Shown: piece by piece, positions 15,447 through 23,916 of the stretch
Layout: every line of letters starts with the position of its first letter
Position numbering within the stretch: position 1 is the first letter of the stretch
Assembly: GCA_900538905.1 (NCBI GenBank)
Contig: UPZS01000014.1
Coordinates: 1 to 45,931, forward strand
Reading direction: 5' to 3'
DNA length: 45,931 nt
Source of the DNA: an uncultured Sutterella sp.
Lineage (GTDB): Bacteria; Pseudomonadota; Gammaproteobacteria; Burkholderiales; Burkholderiaceae_F
Program-made: the position numbers and the translations under genes
Notes under the pieces: model-generated
What the model was told of the DNA's origin: nothing
Database searches by the model: none
The model's input: only the letters and a program-made list of their open reading frames with translations

Positions 15447-15751
15447 CGATACCCCCAAGCGGGGGATGGCAGACAAGAATCGGGAAGGGAGGCCATGCAC
15501 GTTTTTGACAAAAACAAGGACTGGTGTTGTTTTTTATCCTAGGGTTAACCCCCCCCCACGAGACCACTTTCTTTCATTGTTTTCTTGGTGCCCCGTATCT
15601 CTTGGTGACAAGATCGTGCCAGTCCGAACGGACTTCCGCCGGATTGAGCTTAAGTCTTTGCAAGAGTCCTTTAGCTCATGTTCCGATCCGGCGGTTTTTG
15701 CAAAAACCTATTTTTTCCTTGCAGGTCTTGAATAAGACTAGGAGATAAATC

Positions 15752-16932
15752 ATGAAAAAGACTTTGGCTGCTGTTGCAGTTCTCGGTGCTTTCGCTGGCT
15801 CGGCTCTCGCTGCTGACGTTCAGCTCTATGGCATCATCGATACGGGTCTGGCTTATGTCCACGGCGACGCTGATGGTCTCGGCCAGGACTTCGACTCCTT
15901 CTCCATGGAATCCGGTCAGGCTTCCGGTTCCCGTTGGGGCATCAAGGGCACGGAAGACCTCGGTAATGGTCTCTGACGGTCGGCTTCATCCTCGAAGACG
16001 GCATCAATACCGATACTGGTGTTGACAGCGGCGTTATGTTCAACCGTGAATCGAGCATCTTCCTGCAGGGCGGCTTCGGTAAGATCGCCTTTGGTCGCAT
16101 GGGCGCTCTCAACAACGGTCAGTCCTCCTGGTCCAAGATCGGCATGATCAATGCCTTCGGCACGTCCTATGGTGAATACACCGCCCGTGTTGACCGCGTT
16201 CTGACCACCGCCGCTCAGTGGGACAACATGATCGCCTACGAAACGCCTGATTTTGCCGGCTTCAAGGTCTACGCTCAGTACGCCATGGGCAATCAGGTTA
16301 CTGGCACAAACGAAGATGGTGATTCAGTGACCTACGGTGACGAAAACGAATCCTCGAGCGATCGTTTCTATGCCATCGGTGCCACTTACAACAACGGTCC
16401 CTTTGCTGCTTACCTGGCTATTGACTCTATTAACTACAGCTCTATTGATGCTGACGGCAATCCGTATGACCAAGACGATAGCCTGACCGTTACGTTGGGC
16501 GGCAGCTACGACTTCGAAGTCGTCAAGCTCTACCTCGGCGCGCAGTACTTCGACGAAATGAAGCTGTCCACCCTCGGCGGCATCATGGCTGACGTTGACG
16601 TAGCCTGGAACGGTGAGAAGATTAAGGGCTACGGCATTACCTTCTCCGGTGACGCTCCTCTCTGGGGCGGCAAGGCTCTCTTCGGGCTCGGCTATGTTGA
16701 CGCTGAATCCGCCGACAGCTTCGAAGATACCAACAACGGCGCTTCCTTTGACTTCAAGCGCTATGTTGTAAGCGTTGGCTACGACTACCCGTTCAGCAAG
16801 CGCACGGACGTCTACGCTGTCGCTTCCTATATGCAGGATCAGTGGGAAACCACGACCGCTCAAGGTGCCACCGGACGTGATGCAGATCCCTCTGCGTACT
16901 CCGTTATCGTCGGTCTGCGTCACCGCTTCTAA
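15752..16932 (+). pseudogene. General porin gene with one frameshift
   Basis: The first frame (15752-15976) gives the signal peptide KKTLAAVAVLGAFAGSALA and the start of a Burkholderiales porin (VQLYGIIDTGLAYVHG, then SRWGIKGTEDLGNGL) and stops at TGA 15974. Without a gap the next frame continues TVGFILEDGINTDTG and runs to the end LRHRF at 16932, with normal porin strands and a terminal phenylalanine. The full length (about 390 residues) is normal if one base is added or two removed near 15972. It is either a recent inactivation or an assembly error, since everything else, including the AGGAG ribosome site and terminator, looks intact. Confidence 0.85.
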
Positions 16933-16939
16933 TCTGACC

Positions 16940-17004
16940 CTCTCTATTTAAGAGAGACATCGATTAGCCAAACCCGCTTCGACTACGGTTGGAGCGGGTT
17001 TTCT
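16940..17004 (+). terminator. Terminator region of the second porin
   Basis: A small stem TCTCT/AGAGA (16941-16955) is followed by AAACCCGCT (16970-16978) pairing with AGCGGGTTTT (16993-17002). The second stem ends in T residues and is a good intrinsic terminator. Confidence 0.8.
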
Positions 17005-17222
17005 GCTGTTCGGCGCCAATTCAAGACCGTAACAAAACACCATCTTGTTGCCTGAGTGTTTTTACCTATTTTTTCTCCGTCAAAAATTCAAACTCAGGCG
17101 TAGACTCAAATTGATTGAGACCCATAAGAATCGCTTAAGGCTTCCCCAAAAAACCTGCACGATTCTTGTTCGCCTCAGACATTTCGATTCGTTTGCTCAA
17201 CTTCAGATAGGAGAGAGGAAAG

Positions 17223-19037
17223 ATGAGTATTCGCAAGGTTTGTGCGGCGTGTCTGACTGCGATGTTTGCTGCCGGCGCAGCAACGGCTCTGCAAGCAGCC
17301 GAACCGGCCAAGACGGCTCCGTCGACGTTCAAGCCCGGTACCTACACGGCCACCGTCAACGGCCACAATGCTCCGGTCACAGTGAAGGTCACGGTCAGCA
17401 AGAACCGCATCGAAAAGATCGACACCTCCAAGAATCTTGAAACGATTGGTGTTGGCCAGGTTGCTCTGAAACTGATGACCGACAAGATCATCAAGTACCA
17501 GTCACTGGGCGTGGATGCGATTACCGGCGCTTCGATTTCGAGCTTTGCCGTTTTGAGCGGTGTTGAAAAGTGCTTGGAACAAGCCGGCGGCGATATGGAC
17601 AAGCTCGGCGAGCAGGTTGAAAAGCATCCTGCCGGCACGAAGACCTATGACGCCGATGTCGTCGTGATCGGTGGCGGCGGTTCCGGTCTGGCAACCGCCA
17701 TTGCCGCCTATCAGGCCGGTGCCAAGAAAGTGATCGTCATTGAAAAACTCGGCTATCTCGGCGGTTCGACCAACGTTTCCGAAGGTGCTCTGAACGCAGT
17801 TGACCCGAAGCGTCAAGGCAAGCAGGGCATTGAAGACAGCTTCGAGAAGTTCTATGACCAGACGATGAAGGGCGGCCACAACAAGGGCAATCCGGAACTC
17901 GTGAAGTATTTGACACAGAACTCCATGAAGTCGGTCGAATGGCTCGAGAGCATGGGCGTGAAGTTTAAGGATGAAATCGGCACGGCTACGGGCGCCCTTT
18001 GGCAGCGCAGCCATTATCCGGCCACTCCTTCCGGCAACACCTACATTCGCAGCTTTGAACAGGTCATCAAGGGTACGAACGGCGCCATCCAGGTGCTGAC
18101 CGATACCCAGGCAACCGACCTGCTGCAGGATAAGGGCCGCATCACAGGCGTCACAGCCAAGCACTTCGGCCAGCAGGTTATTCTCAATGCCAAGGACGGC
18201 GTTGTGATTGCCACCGGCGGTTTTGGCGCCAACATCAAGTTCCGCCAGGAAGTCAATACGGGCGTTTGGAAGAGCGTCAAACTTGATAACTCGATTGGTT
18301 GCACGAACATCCAGAAGGCCGCTCAGGGCGACGGTCTGATCATCGCCAAGAAGCACGGCGCCGACTTGATCAATCTGGACGACATCCAGATTCACCCGTG
18401 CGGCACGCCGGGTACCGGCCTGATGGAGAACATCCGTACGTCCGGCCGCAACCGCATCTTCGTGAACGTTGAAGGCGACCGCTTCGTCAATGAAGGCGCA
18501 GCACGCGACGTTCTCGCTGGAGCCATCTTTGCTCAGCCCAAGAGCACCTACTACGTCGTTGTGAACAAGGTTCGCTATCCGAGCCGCGACTGGGTTGACG
18601 CCAACGGCGCCACGATCCGCGACATGGTTGCTCTCGGCTCTGTTGTAGAAGCCAACACGCTCGAAGAACTTGCCAAGAAGACCGGCATGAATCCCGCCAA
18701 GTTGAAGGCCAGCGTCGACAACTACAACAAGATCGTCAAGGGCGAGATGAAGGATCCGTTGGGCTTTAAGGCCGACAACAAGGCTGACACGACCTTGACG
18801 GAAGGCCCCTGGTACGCCTGCAAGAAGGTGCCGACCGTTCACCACACGATGGGCGGCATCAAGATCAACGTCAACGCTCAGGTCATTGACGTCAACGGCA
18901 AGGTCATTCCGGGTCTGTACGCTGCCGGTGAAGTCACGGGCGGCATTCACGGCTCCAACCGTCTGGGCGGCAACGCCATTGCCGACATCATGACGTTCGG
19001 CCGCACGGCAGGTACCAATGTCGTGAAGATGAAGTAA
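17223..19037 (+). CDS. Sec-exported FMN-binding flavocytochrome-type FAD reductase
   Basis: The 604-residue protein has a Sec-type signal ending near LQAAEPA, an FMN-binding domain (about 35-125) with GVDAITGASISS, whose residue after DAI is the usual site of covalent FMN attachment by ApbE, and then a full FAD domain (VVVIGGGGSGLATA near 142; FVNEGAARDV; C-terminal GEVTGGIHGSNRLGGNAIAD). The HG and NRLGG motifs carry the substrate-carboxylate residues of fumarate reductase and urocanate reductase, so a short unsaturated acid is a likely substrate, reduced in the periplasm. No ApbE is in the window. It has no heme motif; electrons probably enter through the FMN domain from a membrane quinol or cytochrome donor. 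It appears monocistronic. AGGAGAGAGGAAAG precedes the ATG. Confidence 0.92.
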   Translation: MSIRKVCAACLTAMFAAGAATALQAAEPAKTAPSTFKPGTYTATVNGHNAPVTVKVTVSKNRIEKIDTSKNLETIGVGQVALKLMTDKIIKYQSLGVDAITGASISSFAVLSGVEKCLEQAGGDMDKLGEQVEKHPAGTKTYDADVVVIGGGGSGLATAIAAYQAGAKKVIVIEKLGYLGGSTNVSEGALNAVDPKRQGKQGIEDSFEKFYDQTMKGGHNKGNPELVKYLTQNSMKSVEWLESMGVKFKDEIGTATGALWQRSHYPATPSGNTYIRSFEQVIKGTNGAIQVLTDTQATDLLQDKGRITGVTAKHFGQQVILNAKDGVVIATGGFGANIKFRQEVNTGVWKSVKLDNSIGCTNIQKAAQGDGLIIAKKHGADLINLDDIQIHPCGTPGTGLMENIRTSGRNRIFVNVEGDRFVNEGAARDVLAGAIFAQPKSTYYVVVNKVRYPSRDWVDANGATIRDMVALGSVVEANTLEELAKKTGMNPAKLKASVDNYNKIVKGEMKDPLGFKADNKADTTLTEGPWYACKKVPTVHHTMGGIKINVNAQVIDVNGKVIPGLYAAGEVTGGIHGSNRLGGNAIADIMTFGRTAGTNVVKMK

Positions 19038-19052
19038 CGCAAAATCGGCACT

Positions 19053-19073
19053 CGCTCGCCGTTACGGCGAGCG
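19053..19073 (+). repeat. Perfect 9-bp inverted repeat after the reductase gene
   Basis: CGCTCGCCG and CGGCGAGCG flank TTA 16 bases after the stop codon. It lacks a T-run and lies just before the main terminator; it probably forms a 3' stabilising stem. Confidence 0.5.
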
Positions 19074-19079
19074 TTCCGA

Positions 19080-19135
19080 AAACCGGCAAGAACTCAAAGA
19101 GGAGTTTCCTCGAGAGTTCGAGCCGGTTTCTTTTT
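19080..19135 (+). terminator. Terminator of the FMN/FAD reductase gene
   Basis: AACCGGC (19081-19087) pairs with GCCGGTT (19122-19128), with inner GAACTC/GAGTTC pairing and a TTTCTTTTT tail. The 162 bases from here to the next start hold no gene that I can see. Confidence 0.85.
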
Positions 19136-19297
19136 CGCTCTTATCGCTGGTCATAAGGCAAACGGTCTAGGGCATTTGCCTCAAGACAAGTGAAATAGCC
19201 GCTCCTAAAATCGTCAAGATAGGCTATGAGCCGAGAATAAGCATCAAGCGAACACATAGAACAATGAAAGCTTGAAAAGACAACGGGAGATAAAAAT

Positions 19298-20248
19298 ATG
19301 AAAGCGCTTGCCGCCTTAAGCCAATTTGTCAATAAAACATTTGCCCTGTGGGTGCTTGTCTTTGCGGCAATCGCCTACGCCGCGCCCGATCCATTTAAAC
19401 CGCTGGCCGGTTGGATTTCTCCGCTTTTGGGTTTGGTGATGTTCGGCATGGGGCTGACCCTTTCGGTCAATGACTTCAAACTGGTGCTCTCAAAACCCGT
19501 GGATGTGTTGATCGGCATCCTCGCCCAGTTCATCATCATGCCGACGCTTGCTTATCTGCTTTGCATCGTGCTGCAGCTGCCGGCCGAAATCGCCGTAGGC
19601 GTGATCCTCGTTGGCTGCTGCCCGGGCGGAACCTCTTCCAACGTCATGACCTTCCTGGCGCGCGGCGATACGGCGCTGTCGGTTACCATCACCAGCTGCA
19701 CGACGCTTCTGGCGCCCATCGTCACCCCGGCTCTGATTTGGCTCTTTGCGCACCAGTGGATTGAAATCGACCCGCTGGGCATGTTCTGGTCAATCTGCCA
19801 GATCGTTCTGATTCCGATTGCCATCGGCGTGGCGATTCATACGATTCTCGGACAGGACCGCGTGGCCGTGGCCGCAACCTGCCTGCCGCTCATTTCCGTG
19901 GTGTCGATTGTTCTGATTGTGATGGCCGTCGTTGCCGTCAGCCAGCCCAATATCGCCAAGAGCGGTCCGCTGGTGTTTGCCGTGGTTGTTCTTCACAACG
20001 GTCTGGGCTACGTAGTGGGTTATCTCGCCGCCAAGCTCTTTAAGATGAATCTGGCCAAGAGAAAATGCTTGGCCATCGAAGTCGGCATGCAGAACTCGGG
20101 CCTTGGCGTGGCGCTTGCGACCGTACACTTTGCCACGATGCCGCTAGCCGCTCTGCCATCGGCCATCTTCAGCTTCTGGCACAACATTTCCGGCCCGATC
20201 GTCGCAACGATTTTCCACCGTTGGACGGAAGAGAACACGAAGTCGTAG
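19298..20248 (+). CDS. Bile acid:sodium symporter (BASS) family transporter
   Basis: The 316-residue protein has about nine to ten membrane segments and clear family signatures: LVMFGMGLTLSVNDF (about 46-60), GVILVGCCPGGTSSNVMTFLA, the first unwound crossing helix and sodium site, and EVGMQNSGLGVALA, the second crossing region. BASS proteins carry organic anions such as bile acids, pantoate or 2-keto acids with sodium. It follows the exported reductase by 260 bases and a terminator, so it is separately transcribed, but it could import the reductase's substrate or product. GGGAGATAAAAAT precedes the ATG. Confidence 0.92.
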   Translation: MKALAALSQFVNKTFALWVLVFAAIAYAAPDPFKPLAGWISPLLGLVMFGMGLTLSVNDFKLVLSKPVDVLIGILAQFIIMPTLAYLLCIVLQLPAEIAVGVILVGCCPGGTSSNVMTFLARGDTALSVTITSCTTLLAPIVTPALIWLFAHQWIEIDPLGMFWSICQIVLIPIAIGVAIHTILGQDRVAVAATCLPLISVVSIVLIVMAVVAVSQPNIAKSGPLVFAVVVLHNGLGYVVGYLAAKLFKMNLAKRKCLAIEVGMQNSGLGVALATVHFATMPLAALPSAIFSFWHNISGPIVATIFHRWTEENTKS

Positions 20249-20271
20249 TGCTCTGAGCACCACCGGAAGTT

Positions 20272-20313
20272 AAAAAAATGCCGGCGAGCTTTTTAGCTTT
20301 GCCGGCATTTTCT
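20272..20313. terminator. Bidirectional terminator between convergent genes
   Basis: AAAATGCCGGC (20275-20285) and GCCGGCATTTT (20301-20311) pair perfectly, with inner GAGCT/AGCTT pairing. A-run and T-run on the two sides allow termination of both the rightward symporter and the leftward carrier genes. Confidence 0.88.
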
Positions 20314-20317
20314 ATTG

Positions 20318-21355
20318 TCAGTGCGATTGAGCGGTCGCCGTTTTGGGCGGAATCACACCGCCTCGGAATAACCCAAGGAGTGTACCGACGGCTGCCGCGA
20401 ACCAGACGGTCAGGAGCAGAGCCATCAGACCATAGGCAATCAGGCCAAGAAGTTCTAGGTTCGCAAGGCTCGAAAGTCGAATGCTCAACACGGTCATCGC
20501 GCCGATCGGAAAGACGAACGCCCACCAGGAAAGCGCAAAGGGCAATTTGCCTTGCAGCGCGTTGCGAACGGTCATGGCCAAAGCCAAAAGAAGCCACCAA
20601 AGCGAGGCCCCCATAAAGCCCATCGCGACCAACAAGCCGTAGCTCATCGCGGCTTCGTTACCTGCGGCGTGCAAAAGCGACAAAAGACTCAGCGGAATCA
20701 CACCGAGAGGAGCCAGATGCACCCACAGCGTCGGAGTCATCTTGCCTTCGATGGCGGGCATCAGGAAATGGCGTGCCATAGTGATGGCCACCAGTGCGAT
20801 GTACATGAAGAACCCTGCACCCATGCCGAGCATGTTGACGCCGAAATATACCTCGCGCATCAGGCCTTGCGCCTGAGCCGCCAGGCCGGCACCGGCCACC
20901 GGAATCACCACGAGACCCACCGCCGGGATGAAATGCGCGGGCGTGACCATCTGAAGCTTCAGGCGATCAAGCGTAAAAAGCCGAAAGAGAATCAAGTAGC
21001 TTGCGGCAAAGGTGCCGATGGCGCCAGTCCACCACAGCAAAGCGACCCAATTGGGATCAATGCCACGCATGCTCCATTGACCTGCCATAACCAATAACGC
21101 GATAGGGAAGGTCGCATAGAAACTTCCCTCGACAGGATGCGAGATCGTTTCAAAGACCGCGCGAGGGTAGATGAGAATGCGAAGCACGGCAGCCATGCCG
21201 AGCACCAACAACATCGCTATCGCTGTGTAGTGAAGAGCGTCGGCAATCCACACTGCCGCGGTTCCCGCAAAAAGAAGCTGAGCGGCCAGGCTGGCCACCG
21301 ACGTACCCATGACGGAGGCAAACCATCCCGGGGCCATTGTTTTGACAAAGTGCAT
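20318..21355 (-). CDS. SLAC1/TehA-family (TDT) anion carrier, possible sulfite exporter
   Basis: The 345-residue protein has about ten membrane segments and the TDT signatures APGWFASVMGTSVASLA (near 9-25) and ISHPVEGSFYATFPIALL. The family includes TehA, yeast sulfite pump Ssu1 and plant anion channel SLAC1. The start ATG lies two bases after the stop of the ArsR-rhodanese gene with GAGGAAAG as ribosome site, so the two form an operon. With a sulfide dehydrogenase operon next door, export of sulfite or another oxidised sulfur anion is the best guess; tellurite resistance or dicarboxylate transport cannot be excluded. Confidence 0.87.
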   Translation of the reverse strand: MHFVKTMAPGWFASVMGTSVASLAAQLLFAGTAAVWIADALHYTAIAMLLVLGMAAVLRILIYPRAVFETISHPVEGSFYATFPIALLVMAGQWSMRGIDPNWVALLWWTGAIGTFAASYLILFRLFTLDRLKLQMVTPAHFIPAVGLVVIPVAGAGLAAQAQGLMREVYFGVNMLGMGAGFFMYIALVAITMARHFLMPAIEGKMTPTLWVHLAPLGVIPLSLLSLLHAAGNEAAMSYGLLVAMGFMGASLWWLLLALAMTVRNALQGKLPFALSWWAFVFPIGAMTVLSIRLSSLANLELLGLIAYGLMALLLTVWFAAAVGTLLGLFRGGVIPPKTATAQSH

Positions 21356-21357
21356 CG

Positions 21358-22017
21358 TTAACTTTCCTCAGAATCGGTTGAAATGGTCAACAACTCGGGC
21401 GATGAAGCCTTCCAGTCCTGTACGCCGTCGGAGAGCACATAAAGCGTCTTACCGTGTTTGGCAAAGATTTCCTGAGCCTGCCGCGCCAAAAAGCAGTAAG
21501 GACTGCGGCAGTAGGCGGCAGCGGGAGTTTCCGAGTTCAGCTGTGAAATGGTCTCGGAAAGACTTGCCAGTGGCATGCTCAGGGCGCCGGCCAGATGTCC
21601 GCTTTGGAACTCTTCGAGCGGTCGCACGTCGATGAGCTGAAGCTTTCCCTGCCGGGCAAGCGACAGACCTTCGGACAGCGAGAGTTCATCCTTGACGTCC
21701 GTTTGCGGAGCTCCAAAAAGTGTCTCGGCCGTCGTGCGAAGCAGCACCGCCAGTTGCAAGACTTCCTGACAGCGAACGGCGTACCAACGAAAACGCCCTT
21801 TGCGCTCGACCGTCAAAAGACCGCATTCGACCAACACCTGAAGATGCTGGCTCACGCTTCTGATGTCGGTCTGCAAAAGGGAAGCAATCGTCTCGACGCT
21901 TCTAGGAGCCTGCGCCAGGATCTCGATGATCTCCAGACGCGTCTGCTGACCTAACGCGCGGCTCAAGCGCCCCACTTGCGCGTACAAGGCATGCTTCTGA
22001 GCAAGATATTCAGACAT
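21358..22017 (-). CDS. ArsR-family regulator fused to a rhodanese domain
   Basis: The 219-residue protein has an N-terminal winged helix (about 10-95; TIASLLQTDIRSVSQHLQVL is the DNA-reading region) with two cysteines, C65 and C83, in place of an obvious metal site. The C-terminal rhodanese domain (about 110-205) has VRPLEEFQSGHLAGALSMP and the active loop CRSPYC (C170 to C175) that can take up a persulfide sulfur. Such fusions are known as sulfur-responsive repressors. It is followed by the TDT carrier and diverges from the bd-like/sulfide dehydrogenase operon, so it is the probable persulfide sensor for both. Confidence 0.88.
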   Translation of the reverse strand: MSEYLAQKHALYAQVGRLSRALGQQTRLEIIEILAQAPRSVETIASLLQTDIRSVSQHLQVLVECGLLTVERKGRFRWYAVRCQEVLQLAVLLRTTAETLFGAPQTDVKDELSLSEGLSLARQGKLQLIDVRPLEEFQSGHLAGALSMPLASLSETISQLNSETPAAAYCRSPYCFLARQAQEIFAKHGKTLYVLSDGVQDWKASSPELLTISTDSEES

Positions 22018-22070
22018 AGAAAAACTCGATCGTCGTGAAGTTGTTTTCCGTCAATCTACAGAACGCTGGA

Positions 22071-22186
22071 ATGTTGGGCAATACACTTGCAAAACAATGA
22101 GTTACTCAAATAACAGAAAGCATCTTAAGGGATATTTCAGATTGGCCGATCGGCGCCATACTCATCAATTTATGAGTGCCCAACAT
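22071..22186. promoter_or_regulatory. Nested inverted repeats in the divergent sulfur-module control region
   Basis: A perfect 10-bp inverted repeat, ATGTTGGGCA (22071-22080) and TGCCCAACAT (22177-22186), flanks 96 bases that hold two further palindromes: TGAGTTACTCA (22098-22108) and ACTCAT-N6-ATGAGT (22160-22177), which share the ATGAGT/ACTCA half-site, and GCCGATCGGC (22145-22154). ArsR-type operators are dyads of about this size. The region lies 54 bases before the regulator start and 310 before the other operon. The remaining 22187-22495 shows only an AGGAG ribosome site and no gene. Confidence 0.5.
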
Positions 22187-22495
22187 AGAAAATATCTATT
22201 GAGCCGATGATCAAAAAAGAACAACGATGGGTACTCCTTCGGGATAGAGCGCAAAGTTCGGCGAATCGGGGCATTAAAAAAGAAAGAGGAGAGAAACGAG
22301 AATCGTTTTTATCGGCAAAAGAAGTAGAGCGACTCCGCATAACGGATTAGGGAAGAGCTTCGGGAGCCGTTCCACAGAGGGAGAGACAGAAAGGAAACGA
22401 ACGTTAACAATGGCTCAAACCTTGGCGAAAGGCTCTCACAAGAGAGCATTCGTCGGAGTCAAAAGCTTTTTGTTTTTTCCACTAGGAGAGCCCCC

Positions 22496-23914
22496 ATGAA
22501 CGAGTTCCTCGGACTCTACCCGGCCTGGCTTGAGCCCGGCATCGGTGCGGGATGGGTGATCGGCTTCATCGCCACGATCCACGTGCTGTTTTCGCACGCT
22601 TCGGTCGGTGCCGCGCTTGTCTTTGCGTGGCTTGCACGACGTGCGGTGACGGCCAACCAGCCCCAGCATCTTGACTTTATCCGCAAATACGGCGCCTTCC
22701 TGCTGATCTTCAGCTATGTGCTCGGCTCCGTCACCGGCCCCGGCATCTGGTTTGCCGCCACAATCGCCAATCCCCGCGGCATTTCGGCGCTGATTCACAA
22801 CTTCGTCTGGCTCTGGGCCACCGAATGGGTGTTCTTCCTGATCGAAGTCGCCGGCGTCTATCTGCTCGTGTACCTCGCAGGCCGCGTGCCCATCAAAACC
22901 TATCTGCGCTACTGCACGATCTTTGCCCTCTCGAGCGTCGGCACGCTTCTCATCATCGTGGGCATTCTCTCGTTCATGCTCTGGCCCGGTCAGGATTCGT
23001 GGTACCAGACGGGCGGCGTGCTCTCGGCCTTCTTCGGAGAATCGATGTTCGCGCAGCTCTCGGCCCGGTTCTTCTTCATGCTCACCATCACCGGCGTCGT
23101 GGGCGGCTTTGCAGCAGCCAAGACCGCGGATCCGGCAGAAAAGAGCTACATCGCGCGCACGCTCTCCGGTCTGGGCGCTATGGGCGCCGTGTTGGGTACT
23201 GCGAGCCTCTACTGGTTTGCCTCGACTTTGACGTCGGACGCCACCATCGTTTCGGCTACCCGCATGCCCGAAAGTTTTGCCGCGATGATGTGGGCAGCCC
23301 TCGCGGTCACACTCGTGTACTTTGCGCTCACCGCCTGGCGACCGTCCGTCATGAATCTTCCGCTGACCGTCGCCGCCACGCTCGTTATCCTCGTGCTGGG
23401 ACTTGCACCGAGTGAGACGGCCCGTGAAATCGTTCGCAAGCCCTGGGTGGCCGGCCGCTTTGTCTATGCCAACCAGATCATCGGACGCGACGTACCGGCA
23501 CTGGAAGTTACGAGCGAATTGCCGGTTCTCTCCAAAAACGGGTTCCTTGCAACGCACCCGTTTATACCGGAGAACCTTCGCAAACCCGAAAGCAAGTGGG
23601 AGCGTCTGGAAGCAGGCCGCCTGATTTCGATTGCCGCCTGCTCGAGCTGCCATTCGCTCACTGACACCGGCATCCGACCGATCGCCAAGTACTTCCCCGC
23701 AGAGGCCGACGCTGCCGGCATCAAGGACTGGCTCTCGGCAGGGCTCTACCGCGGCCACATCGTCTATATGCCGCCGCTGCCCCTGCCTGAACTCGATCGC
23801 GACGTGATGAGCGAATTCCTCGCCGAAATCATCGCCGTTCAGAAAACCGATCCGCAACGGGCCGCGAACTACGCCGTCAAAGGCTTTCCGAAGGACTCCG
23901 TGGGAGGTAAGTAA
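22496..23914 (+). CDS. Cytochrome bd-type oxidase subunit I-like protein with C-terminal cytochrome c domain
   Basis: The 472-residue protein has about nine membrane segments. H29/H34 in ATIHVLFSHASVG and E110/E117 in ATEWVFFLIEVAGVY correspond to CydA's first-helix heme ligand and acidic proton-path residues. The CydA Q-loop is not visible. From about 370 a soluble domain carries ACSSCHSL (CXXCH at 382-386) and a likely distal Met in YMPPLP, giving one covalent heme c facing the periplasm. Such c-type bd relatives are thought to take electrons from cytochrome c rather than quinol. It heads an operon with a second membrane subunit, two cytochromes c and a sulfide dehydrogenase, so it may be the terminal reductase, or a quinone-linked electron acceptor. 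Confidence 0.75.
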   Translation: MNEFLGLYPAWLEPGIGAGWVIGFIATIHVLFSHASVGAALVFAWLARRAVTANQPQHLDFIRKYGAFLLIFSYVLGSVTGPGIWFAATIANPRGISALIHNFVWLWATEWVFFLIEVAGVYLLVYLAGRVPIKTYLRYCTIFALSSVGTLLIIVGILSFMLWPGQDSWYQTGGVLSAFFGESMFAQLSARFFFMLTITGVVGGFAAAKTADPAEKSYIARTLSGLGAMGAVLGTASLYWFASTLTSDATIVSATRMPESFAAMMWAALAVTLVYFALTAWRPSVMNLPLTVAATLVILVLGLAPSETAREIVRKPWVAGRFVYANQIIGRDVPALEVTSELPVLSKNGFLATHPFIPENLRKPESKWERLEAGRLISIAACSSCHSLTDTGIRPIAKYFPAEADAAGIKDWLSAGLYRGHIVYMPPLPLPELDRDVMSEFLAEIIAVQKTDPQRAANYAVKGFPKDSVGGK

Positions 23915-23916
23915 TC

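Noticed and set aside
15505..15540. TTGACA as a -35 box of the second porin
   Set aside because: No acceptable -10 box at 16-18 bases; the match alone is too weak.
17502..18950. 482-codon minus-strand frame inside the FMN/FAD reductase gene
   Set aside because: Antisense shadow of a gene with clear FAD and FMN motifs.
19141..19332. 63-codon minus-strand frame before the BASS gene
   Set aside because: It overlaps the symporter start, has no ribosome site and shows no similarity I can see.
22436..23857. 473-codon minus-strand frame opposite the bd-like subunit
   Set aside because: Highly charged His/Arg/Glu-rich translation typical of the complement of a membrane protein gene.
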